Shown one piece after another: positions 37,301 through 49,300 of a DNA stretch of 64,000 nt; positions within the stretch are counted from its first letter, which is position 1, and each line of letters opens with the position of its first letter. Position numbers and translations under genes: made by a program. The notes beneath the pieces were generated by a model. It was not told the DNA's origin. It did no database searches and saw nothing but the letters and a program-made list of their open reading frames with translations. The stretch comes from Schistocephalus solidus (Eukaryota > Platyhelminthes > Cestoda > Diphyllobothriidea > Diphyllobothriidae): assembly GCA_017591395.1 (NCBI GenBank), contig WEDG01000184.1:40747-104746 (forward strand). Reading direction: 5' to 3'.

Positions 37301-40300
37301 AGTAGAAGGGGACTGTCATCCACCAATTCCACGTTGACTAAATCTCCGGTAAGAAAGGAGTTTATAGTAATATGCTCTTGGTTGATTCCACTTTTCAGGG
37401 CTTTATCAAGGGCGAAATTGGAGATAAAAAACGTAATGACATCTACTATGTGATCAACACTGCTCAAATATTTGCTAGAAAGTGACATACATTGTGACCA
37501 TACATAAGCGTTATAGGCAAAATGACATAAGCGAAAAAGACAAGGCAGACTGCAATGGCCATTACTGGCTTATTAGCCATCATCAGCCAGCCATACCCAA
37601 TCCCATATGTTTCGGCACACGAGGCTCGCAATCGCGACCTGTTGGTCAGAAGTCAGACGCTCTAACTCGCTGTACCACGAGCTCGTTGTCTTGTCGGTTA
37701 CGATCGGGAATATTAACTATGGCAAGTAGGCGCGCACTGATCGATTACGAGATTCACTCATGCCCTTGTCTTGGGGCTCACTCTAGAACCCACCAGCAGC
37801 CGTAGTGGATAGTGGTATACGCAGAATGACATTACCGACGAAGACGAGGGAGATTGGAATGGCTTCTAGGCACAACGGGACAAGTGAGTCCCTAACCGAT
37901 TGGTGAGCGCCCATCTACCATATTTAAGCGTCTCATAAAGGGCGGTAAAGTCGGATTCATTAATCGGTTGAACTGACAAGGGAACCTTGTACCCCCCCCC
38001 CAAAAAAAAACTACTGCAAAGTAAGGGATGGTTTTATAATAGCATCCTCGTCTTGTATAAGGAATAAAATCAACAGATGTTCCTCGTTCCAGTTCATGCT
38101 CCCTGCTCGTGTTTCTAGCAGGTTGGTAGCAGTAATCCTTTGCAGGTGTGTGGGCAGATTGGTTTATGCGTCCACAGGCTCGTCGCACAACTTTTAAAGC
38201 GAGGAACTCGCAGCAAGTTCAAGGACTCCCTGATCAATTATTTACAATGCCGGTCTGCATGTGAAATTAGTTCATCTTCAAGTGAGCACAATTTTATAGA
38301 CAGTAAATGGGTGAAACGTGCACAAGTCCATCCCTCCTATGAAGGCATAAAAATTTAACCACATACCGGTGTAGGATTCGGAGCAGGGAGTGCGGCCGCG
38401 TCACGAATGTTAACGAGTAGAAGAGTGAGCAGACGAACGAGGTGACCTGTTGGCACAGTCGACATAGAGCCAGCTACACGCACCTGACCGGACTCATGGT
38501 AGAGCGCGTTGATCTCGCGTCTGCTCAGACGCGCTTCAACAGGTGTCCGATCTACAGTAGCTGAACGTACATCGCCTGAGAAGCCACCCTCTTTCCCCTC
38601 CTCCCCCTCATCACTGGCATCTGCAACGGCAGCAGCTGATGGTGCTGCCGCTGTCACACGAATAGCACTGGCAATTTTCAGCAAGTCCAGTTCCTCTATG
38701 CGACGTAGGATGTCACTAATGTGTGCGGTGAATCTGGTTAGAGCTGCTGCCGAGTTAGTTAACTCTTCACTGCAACGCTGCTTCTCCAACTCCGCCTCCT
38801 CAGTTTGAACGAAATCGCGCACAACGGAGAGACGGGAAGAGGCCACTGAAACCGGGGAGTCCGGAGGCGCAAGTGGGCAGGGCTGGAGAGGTCGCAGGGA
38901 CGGTGCATCTTCGTCCTCGAGGGCGGAACTAGAGGTGCAGGGCTGGGTGCTGGGAGTGGCACCGCCGCAGTTTGCACCAGCGATTGTCTTAACGGTGACG
39001 TCATTGTCTTCTCGATCTGAGGAGAGGGGAGAGGAGGACAGGGCAGCGGAGCCGGTAGCGGAGGATGAAAAGTGCCCGCTGGCGTTGGAAGCACTGTCTG
39101 CCCGCCTGGACGACGGCCGCTGCATTTTGCGGGTATCCATCCTGCGGTAAAAAGCCGATTTTTTGAGGAGCTTCTTGCGTTTTTGAGAATCTTCAGCCAT
39201 TCGGGAGTTGCGGATCCGCTCGTCTGCCTCTCTAGCCTCATCTGACAAGAGGGAGGAGGAGGAAGATGACGAAGAAGAGGACGAGGTAGAATCATTCGAG
39301 TGGCTTTCCTCGGCAATATGAGCACGATGGCGGCACTTAGGAGTACGCAGAGCCTGTCTGGGTGATGCACTGGGCATTTCAGTAGACGGTTTCCGACGGC
39401 TGTGTCGGGTCGTTTGTTGTTTCCTGCCGGAGAAATCCTTGGTGAAGGCTGGTAAGGACAAACGAAAAGGTACATAAAGCGGTCAGAATTAGACAGCAGA
39501 AACACTAGTAGGCAGCAGAATAAAAGTCAGCGGCATCCAATTTGAACGAAAACAAAGGAATGGAGCGGGAAAACAAGCAACAAAGGGCTCCAATAACACT
39601 TCCAAGGTATGGAAGTCTTGCCGATGTAAACGAATTACACTTCGTTTAACATGGTTCCAACAGAAAGAGCAACAGACTGCAACAATTATCCTTGACATCA
39701 GCGCTATCAACCTCTCCAAAAGTTGGAAAAATGGGGCGGAACGGTGGAGGTATTTTATCTACTAACACAAGAGCCCTAGAAGAGAGTCGCTGAATAGTGA
39801 AGCCTATGAACCTTCCTTTAAATGACCAGCAAAGCCTGGCGTAAGTTAAATTTAGTGTAAAACAGTCAATGTGGCAGGGGAAAGCAGAGAATGCGTAAAA
39901 AACGAGGGCTACATTGAACACCCCAGCAAAAGTACACAGCATAGACACCAAAGCGAAACAATACTTAGCCACTTGAAAGAACAAGAGATCATATGAAGCG
40001 GTATTCATCGGAATATAACAACACAGCCGGCGACGGAACGTAGTACCCAACAACTGGGTGCATTTGACAAGTCGCTTTCAGTAAAACCCAACTTATAAAC
40101 AAATGTATTCAACCTAAAAGAAGCATAACGTTTCGCAGGAGGGCTGAAGGTCGAAAATTTGAGAATTTATAAGGGAGACAAAAAGGCCACACTGCGTGGC
40201 GAAGAGGGCGAAAGGCAACATTAAAACGAGAATAGGCGAAGCGAAGAGGAGTCTACAAGGACGTAGGGAGAAAGAAAGGAGGACGAAAATGCTTAATAAA

Positions 40301-43300
40301 TATGCGCAAACCGAGAAGACGAGACTGATACAGAGCAGAGGCTGAAGAGGGCAGACATGAGGCCAACACAGCTGTTGTTTAGGTCTCCCCTCCATTCGCT
40401 TATCGGTCTAGTATTGAAATTCTTTACTCGGTCGCTTTGTGTCCTGGCATGCAGTTACCTGGATGCGACATCGACAGTTCGACAATTTTATTCCGACGAT
40501 GGCCACCGTGTGCTCCACAGCAGGGTGGTGCAGTGACGGTGATTCGCGCGTGGAGAAGTTTTAAGTGATAGTAGGCTTGCGATGCACCTACCTCATCCGT
40601 CTGTGCTCGGTATTAAGACAGAGTCAAAAAGACCGGAGGCGGGTTCGGGCGCAGATGACTGGTGCGGCGTGAGCCTGTCCTACGCGTGCCACCACGCCAC
40701 CTCCCCTCACCCTGTTTGACATTTGTCATGGGAGCGTAACCCGAATAACGCTTGTCATGGCTTGATCCGACCCCGTGCTGGTCCAGCGCATCTACCACGC
40801 GGCCCGTTTAGGGGGCACGGTTGCGACATAACCGGCCGAGGACAGGCTTGTTATGCTAACCAGGCTACGGGATATTTAGCTCAAGTTACCGCCTGCCAAG
40901 TAAGATGGTTAAGGTCATTAGGCAGAACGGTACAAAAATTGTGTCTTCTCAAAAGAAACATAATCAAGCAATTTAATTCCGGGAAATAACATGAAATCTT
41001 GGGTCGAGACACGACGTAAGGGAAGAGAAGACCTCTGAGGATTGTGAGGTGCAGGTCTATGAATATGACGAAAAAAAGCGTCATGGATATGAAAAAAAAC
41101 ATTAGAAAAAGAGGGTACTATACGTTATCCGACCATGCTGCATGCAGCAAGCAATCGAAAGTGAAGCAAAAAGAAATCCGGTCCCATTTTACGACCAGAG
41201 CCGACAGAACTAACGCTCAGATCAACGGTTGTGTACTAGAAAGCTGGATTGAAGGTTAAATATAATACACGAAGCTTTGACTCCTCCTTCATGTGTGAAG
41301 AGATCAGGAAAGATCCGGCGGTAGGTATCATTAAGATGTCGGAAGACAGTATACAGGTTGTAAGAATTACGAATGATACAACAGGGGGTTGAGCGGCCTG
41401 AAGGAGGATTATAAGTCAGCCAAACTGAAAAGCACTCCAGCCTGTATCCCACAACCCGAAGACTTTTTTCCCTGATGCGTATATAGCGACCGTAAACGTC
41501 CCTTGCATAAACAAATTTTCGGGTCTGCAATAGCATAGACGTTGAAGCTACAGAACAAACGAAAAGAGGAACGAATACACACGCAACGAACAGCCGATCC
41601 AGCGTCAAAATTGGATAATTAGTTGGGGGCAAACCAGGATAGGCGGAAGACGAGGGAGAGACTTCTGTGCGGAGAAGGAAAGTGAAGACGAAGGAGAGGA
41701 CAGCCCACGAACTTTGTTGACTCGAGTACCAGTTCCGGCGTCGCGTCGGAGCAAGCTCGTTGCGCGGACAGTCCACCTACTTTTCTGTTGTTGAGGCGGT
41801 TGAGAAGACAAATATGCAAGCGCACTTGCTTACTGATCGACAAAAGCGCAGCGAGACTGTCGACCTCTCTATCTCTCTCTCTCAACCTAGATGCCGCCAC
41901 TGGAAGCCTAGGCACTCACACACGGGCACACAAACAGCATGCACACACAGAGCAGTAACGCACGCTGAGTGCCAAAGTGAACAAGTAGTGCCGGTGCCGG
42001 CAGGAGTGCGAACGCCCTGGCAAAAAAAGTATAAGACCTACGACGTCTACCGACAGTGTGCCTGTTTCTACAAACAAATCGCATGCCGGATAGGGTTCAA
42101 GCCTCAGATGGCGCGAAGATCGTTACCTTAAACGGATCGCTACGCCGAAAACGTGCGCCATTGAAGACCCCTCGTTCGGTTAAGTTCTGCCATGCGCTTT
42201 TTAGGCAGCCGAAGGTCTTGGTTCAAATGGTCACTGGTTTCAGAGGTACTTTTGGAACCTACCGAGAATAGACTGACCCCATCGATAGCACTTTCAGCAA
42301 AGCTCTTACTACGTGGTTATCAGTTAAATCTTATTACCTGACGTGGATTGAAGGCAGACGGGCCATTTGGAAGAGAAGTAGGGGATCGACCAAATTATTA
42401 ACAAAAAATAGACAGCCATGTACGATCACGGAGCGTTTGAAAGCATTCAAGGACAACGATTTAAACAATCTTCTCGGCTACTTAGACCATAATAAGAAGT
42501 ATAGATCGCAAGTCATCATTAAGTAAATGCTCTTTACGCGGAAGCTTCGGTGCGGTAGAGACGATTTCGAAAAAAAAACAAACCAGACGGTGGTACCGAA
42601 AAGAAAGTTTTAGTACATTTTTCCGATCCAAGGTACGGCGTCCAAGGAAACCGTCACTCTTCGTAAACCTATTTCCTGTGAGAAGGGCAATAAGTGAAAA
42701 AGTTCGAAAATCCAGTCGGAAACATAATGTGGATGTTGAATGCAGAAAGCGTAAAAGTTCGCTGAATTTTGTGTTCAAAGTCTGAAAATGCGCAGGCGGT
42801 GAGCTTCCACAGTTTGAAACCCGAATACTTACTCCTGGAAACTAGGGAGCACGGATGTAACCCCCCCTCCCACCCGTGTTCTTCCCTCTATCATAGAGGC
42901 CATGTGCACCCTAAAAGGACCACGTGGTATATGCTCTGGGCCAACACGGGGGTCAAATCAGGGTGCGGCAGGCTTTATTTGGGTTGAGCTCACATAACAA
43001 ATGCCAATCATGGATAGGAGGGGGGGAAGGGGGGGCATGATGGCACGCGTAGGCGCAGGCTCATGTCAGTGGCTGGCTGACATACGTATGACTAAGGGAG
43101 AACCGTATTGACCTCTCCGGAGTTGTAGTCGCCGTCCCAAGTTCAGCTGTCTACCAGCAATATAGAGATGCTCTCCACTTGCAGCAGCAATAACCGGTTT
43201 AAAGAATCCATCACTGTGACCTATTAACCGTTTCCTGTGAATAAAATAAGCGAACCGGTCCAGACAGCTGTTCAAGCAACCAACAATAACGGTGCTGATC

Positions 43301-46300
43301 TTGGTTATTGATGCAACTACAATAGATGACTGCTGAGTTTCATGCCATCGACATCTGTCTGGAGCATCAAAGTCAGTCACATGGACTAGTCAGCTCAAGG
43401 TTTCGTAATTGGACGCACGTTAGCGGGTCGATGCGTACTGTTGAAAACGACAAAACTACTCCTTAGTCCTTGTTTAGGATGTATCCTTGACGTAAAGTAG
43501 GAAAAAAGCAAATAGAATTGATTACTTACTCGTCCGCTCTGCAGTCCGATGATCAAACGCCTTCTAAGGACGTCTACCATTAACTGTGAGGACTGGACTG
43601 TTCCAAGAACTGAGCAAGTGCGTACAGATTCTCGGCACAGCTGGGCAAACCTAGAAGAAAACCCCCCTTTTCATACCTCCAGCGACAAGTTAGCCCAAAG
43701 TTCCTGCGACAATGGCCAGAAATCGTTGACCGCAATTTTTCAAACCAAACAGCATCGTCAGTAGGTCGAAAAGGACAGGAGACATCGAAGGCTCATGCCC
43801 GTGCAAAGAAAAGTATGCTTTCGTTGATGAACGCTCACCGATCGCTTACGGAACTCACTTGTCCGGTTCTGCCTTGGGGCTCACTCTCGAGCCCCACCAG
43901 CGGCTGGTAGTAGTAAAGGCAGATGAAAAATGCCGGCAAAGTTTCCCTTGTCTTTGCCAGCAATGTTCATCTGCCAAAGGTATGCTTCACAGAGCGCACT
44001 AGTCCTTGTAATAAAGGCGATTAACAGTAGCAGAACGATTGGACAGACGTTAGTGTGAGAAAACACAAGACAGCCCATTCTGGTGCATGTTGGCTGGCAC
44101 ATTGTAATCGTCTCCTAGACTGAGCACTGCCAGTGGTTGGCGTAAAACTCGCTGAGGGTGGTGAATAAGCGAAAAACAGCTGTTTTTGTTCCCCTTAGTC
44201 TTCAACTGTGTTCCGTCTGCTGTATTGAGGAGCACTACGGTTTGATCAGACTGTTGTCAACACAGATCAGGAGTTTAATGTTGGGAAGTGAAGGGGGGGG
44301 GGTCGAGCGCTGTATCGGCATGCAAAGGGCTGTTAGTCTTTGGCTCATACAGGTAAAGTTCGGCCCAGGTAAACAGAAACTAACTTGCATAGCTATTGTT
44401 GACTGCAGGTGAGTCCGAAGGTGGTTGTAAATCGCGTAAGACCACAGAAAATTAGACGCCATGTCGAATTCACTGGATTCTATTTCTTTAGGAGGGCGGT
44501 TGCTCACGGCAGCATTTGCTCCGAACCGCTCGAACAGTTATCTCCTTCACAGAAGGACGTCGGATTTGATGCACATGTAAACATGGATAGACTAACTTGT
44601 TTTGGGAGGCTAGTCATCTGAGAGGAGGAGGAGGAGGAGGAGGAGGAGGAAAGATTTCGGAGGAGAAAACTGTAATCAAACAGCGGAACTCACGCGGTTC
44701 CCTCTCACTAGAGACCGACGAAGAAGAGTCACGACAGGAGGAGGGATAGTGTTTGCTGCCACGACGCTTGGACGGGGAAAGTTCGGCCTGGTTAGCACTC
44801 TGCGGAAGCGGTAACAGTGGTGGCGGTCCATCCGGTGAGCGAGGTTGCTTTGGAGGCTTGCGAGAGGATGAAGAGGGCCTTGAAGGCTGTGTGGAGGTAT
44901 GGTAAAGCGGGAGCGGGTGGGGCCGTTAAAGGCACATATATAAGCTCCTTAGCGTGAAAGATGACAATGGACAAGAGCGAAGCTAAGCAGCTCAGGTTGA
45001 TCTTGTTTCTTCAAACAACTTTCTATGGAGATCTAGATGGCCTGTACGCCGAAGTCGACCTGGGAGCAGTGAGAAATGGAAAATGGCAGAGCCATGCGGT
45101 GTGAAAAACTGGAAAACGCAGACTCTGACCAGGATGCACTTTTCGTCCAAGCGGGACGAGGTCAAGGCCCTTTTTGTTTTTCGAACAAAGGTACGATAAG
45201 ATGGAAATCTCAGCACTCACGGACCTGACATCACAGATTATTACGGGAATTAGGGCATCAACCTGCTCAGAAAGCATGTGTAATCGGCAAAACATGCCAG
45301 TTCAGAGCTCGCCTATACTAAGGACGAGCGAGTCAAGTGAAGGAAAGCGGTGGCAGTGAAACTAACAATACGTGAACTACTTGGGGTGTTGCGCTTTGAT
45401 TTTGTCGGCAGAGAATGAACTACTGAACTTAAGTGCCGTCATTTTCGCCATCCTAAACATCAGTTACAACCAGCAAACCAAAGTACAGAATATTTATGGC
45501 TCAAGTCCTCACGCATCCTGCAGTTGGAGGCGTGATAGGTAGGGATGAGAAGTAACGTGAAACCGGTCTTTCCTGACGAAAGGATATAAATTGGCCTATT
45601 TTAATTTACAGCTGCAGGCCATACAGGTAGTCGTATGGTCCCTAGCAAGAATCACACGTGCAGAAAGGTGATAAGTAAAACAGAGAGGCCTGAGAGGATT
45701 TCTAAACAACTACCTGGCGAGAGTTAACCAACAGAATGGGCAATAGCTTCCATAAAATCGGATGCAACTGCAAGGTGGAGAATTCGTTACCCTAAATAAC
45801 AACTAACTAAGCAGCATTCACTTCTATCAGGGTTAAATTTGATTAGACGGATCCCAGTTGCTAAAGAAAGTGGTGAGGCGTAATTCCATTAGAGATAAAC
45901 GACGTATTGATTTGAATGTTTATGGCCCGCAGGGTGGTGCGTTTCTGATTAAGAGCTCGAACTGAGGCTCATCCACTGATAATTCATTCGAACTGCCAAA
46001 GAAGAAGGAAAATGAAGAATATGATGAGAAGGAGGAGGAGAAATGAATAAGAATGAGGAGGATCTTTGCAACTATGCGGAGGTGAGAAGCAATACAAGGG
46101 GTCCGCAGTTTTTAACTTAAGGAAGGTCTGATAGAGAGACCAGACTCACATGCATCTGTTCCAGTTCCGGTGGAACTGGTGTGTTCTTAGGTAGCTTTTC
46201 AGGACTGCTAACGCCGAGTCGGTTAAGTGGTTGGCGGTTAGACGGTGTCCCATCGGAAAGAGAGCTACTGCTGCTGCTGAGGGTAGCATCAAACGCATCG

Positions 46301-49300
46301 TTCTCCTGCTTCAGTATGAACGAGGCCGTCGTCGCCAATCCCGACTTGGATCCCATCAGGCCACCACCACCAGTGCTGGCGGAAAGCGGAGTGGCATAAC
46401 GCCGGGGTGGTTTGTGGGCTTCTGAACCACTGTCTAACTCGGATGAACTTGTTTCCTCTACCTTTATTCGAACTTCCGTCTTGACATTCTGACAAGCTGC
46501 TAATGCAGATGAATTCTGCTGCTGCGTTAAAGAGCGCTGGGGTGACGGCTCTGATTTAAGCAGCCTTTTCGTATTGGAAACACCTCGCTTGCGTGGAGGT
46601 GAAGTGGAGAGATCACTCGAATCGGAATTTGCTGAGTCCACAGCCACAACTTCTGCGGTCTGAGCCGGCGGCAGCGGAGGAGCAGGGGGAGGTAGCTCAG
46701 GTTCTGACTCGTCAGAGGAGCGAAGAACCCGCCCGTAATTCTTTACGTTACTTTGTTTCAGTTTGATGTCGTTACGCCGGATAGTTGCCATCTGCGTGAT
46801 TCTGTTGGAGGCGGAAGAGGCAGGATAGGAGGAGGGCGGAATTTTGGTATCTTCATTTGTGGAGAGATCGCCGTCATCAGAGCGGAGGAGAGATGAGGAC
46901 GAGGTGACTACCTTGCCTCGCTGCTGACGACGGCGCTTCACTCGCTCGACCATGGCTTCGGCATAGGTTTCATTATCACTGGAGACAACAACAACCATGG
47001 AGGATAATGCAGGTGGGGGTTTTGCAGACACACCGATCTCCTCCTCGGGAACAGGAGTGAGGCTAGAGGCTGCTGAGTCGGCTGGGGGAAGATCAGTCTC
47101 GCCGGCAGAGGGTCGGGGTGGAGAGGAACCTTGCGGATTACGCTTTTTTGGGTCGCGAACACGCCAGTTCATGAGTTCCTCGATTTCACTACGTCGCCGA
47201 CGACCTCAACGACAAATAAGATATTAGTTAGGTAAAAGAAGAGAGGACTGTGACGCTGACGACGGTGGTGGAAACTACACAAGAGAAAACTTAAATGTGC
47301 GAAATTTGAACAAACGAACCTTTGGAAACAGGGAATTTATCCAGTTGTAGTGCGCTATTATTTATACACGGGAAAGGTCCGATGGGAGCGCGTTCAGTTT
47401 AGTGACGGCGCTTTTAACTAAATAAAGTGGCAGGGGTGTTAGTTGCCAGGGTCAGCACCATTGATTGGCAAAAATACAAACAGAATCTGGCGAAGATGAC
47501 CATCCTGATTACGACGGACCAAACCATTGCGATAGGCCCAAATAGGTGTGCAATACGTGTTTAATGAAGGCTTTAAACCACACCAGTTAGCTCCACTCCA
47601 TCTCATTGTGTCCACTCGGTTCGACGAGGACGAGTACTAGCATCTGACGAGAGAGGGAAGAGGACGTTAGGCAGATCTAACACGGATCCAGCACGCACTT
47701 CTTGTAGTAGAATAGGTCGACACACTAAATGGGTGACGTGGAAGGTTGCCAACTGGAAGGATAACACAGTCTTCCAGCAAAATGGGTGGGTGTGAGAAGA
47801 GGTAGTGAGTTAGGTACTATATAAGTCTACTTTGCTATAACCCGATTCATGCACAAGTCACCACCAGCCAGCCCTTGGAAAAATAATGGTCCACACTGAC
47901 AACGATGCAATGCAAGCCAGCTACCAAGAGCTGAAGCCAAGTACACTAGGAGACTTCATAGGAGTGAAACCTACAGTAGATTGCTTAAATCGCGAAATGT
48001 GGTAGTATAGCACACACTTGAAGTTGTGCTTTTTGTGCTGATTTAAGGCACAAAATGCTGTTTACTAAAAGTTCATTTCAGATCTGTGTATTCAAGGCAA
48101 AACTGGGCAAAATGGAGGCCAAATCCGACGTTTCCTGATTTCCAGGTGTTTTCCTACGTTATTGCACCGTCTGGACCAAACATTCTTTTTTGTGTGCATG
48201 GTACTATGAAGGAATATAAATATAAGCTGGAAAATTTTTTAATATATCCCTTCAGAGAACGGAAAATTTGATCTTGCTTTCACGAAAATCAGGTAAATGG
48301 AGAGCTGAAAAATCGCATTTTCTTTCGGGAAAACAAGGACAAATTTAGTTTTAAAAATTAAGTTTTGCAAATTTGTGAACTCTTATGCCAAAAATAAAAC
48401 TCATTAATAAACTTATGTGAGTGTATTTCGCTTTACCACACCGATAATTGGGACTGTAACAAACATATATACGAAAAACCGCCACATGCCGCCATCTTTT
48501 TCTGTCACGCCGTACACGAAAGATGTCCAGACAATAGCTATCTGAAATTAACTATTAATGAATACAGAAAATTGAAACGGAAAGGGCAGAAGATTGACAT
48601 TGCTTCGCAAAATCTTACTATATATTCGGCCACTCGGTTGTGCATTTGAAATCTTAGAACTGGACCGAAAACTAAGCAAGTATAGCAAAAAAACACTCCA
48701 ATAGAAAGAAATAAGTGAGTTCTTTCATTTTCAGCAGACATTGTATCCCTTATTTATAGCGAAGTCGAAACACCGATCGAACTTCTCCATATTTTCTTTG
48801 AGTTGATCTTGGAAAAAGGCTAAGTACGCAGACGTTCAACAACGAAATATCCAATTAGTTTTTTAAGAGATAACATATTATAAGTAGAGGATTTTGGCAG
48901 ATTTGAATAATTCCTTTGACCCACTTGTGAAAAACTCGGCGGCCTCGGTGGGATTCGAACCCATGCCAGCCAACGCTCTAGCCAACTGAGCTACAAGGCC
49001 CCACCGGAGCCATGAGTTTAATCACACTTGGGTCAAGGTACCCGCCCAGCCTACTGCAACGTATGGAATCCACCAATTCTGATACAGGAACTGAATGCCT
49101 AACCATCAGTCTAGAATCCATCAGATAACTATTAGGCGCAATCAAGTAACTAGGGGGTTCTGAGAGTTCAATAGTTAATTTGACCCCATTGGACCCCATA
49201 GCTCATGTGACTAGAGCGTTGGCTGTACTAAAACCTTCCCCTTGCTGGCGTGAGTTCGAATCCCACCGAGGCCACCGAATTTTTCACAAGTGGGTCAAAG

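Larger units (their letters stand above)
35881..38366. other. NIPBL intron 6
   Basis: About 2.5 kb. Contains a LINE fragment (36520-36745) and a SINE (37510-37870, plus a tail piece to 37920). Nothing recognised in 35881-36500, 36750-37500 or 37925-38366 except a C/A homopolymer pair near 37991-38010. Confidence 0.5.
39449..44693. other. NIPBL intron 5
   Basis: About 5.2 kb. Holds family A copies (40465-40830, 42890-43080), a SINE tail (43810-43985) and a GGA microsatellite (44625-44650). Open frames at 39646-40053 and 41222-41776 show no homology and no splice or phase support. Otherwise nothing recognised. Confidence 0.5.

Noticed and set aside
39646..40053. Hydrophobic 135-codon minus-strand frame in intron 5
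   Set aside because: No initiation or splice context and no family resemblance; hydrophobic shadow frames are common in AT-rich DNA.
41222..41776. 184-codon minus-strand frame in intron 5
   Set aside because: Not phase-compatible with a cassette exon between NIPBL exons 5 and 6, and no homology seen.
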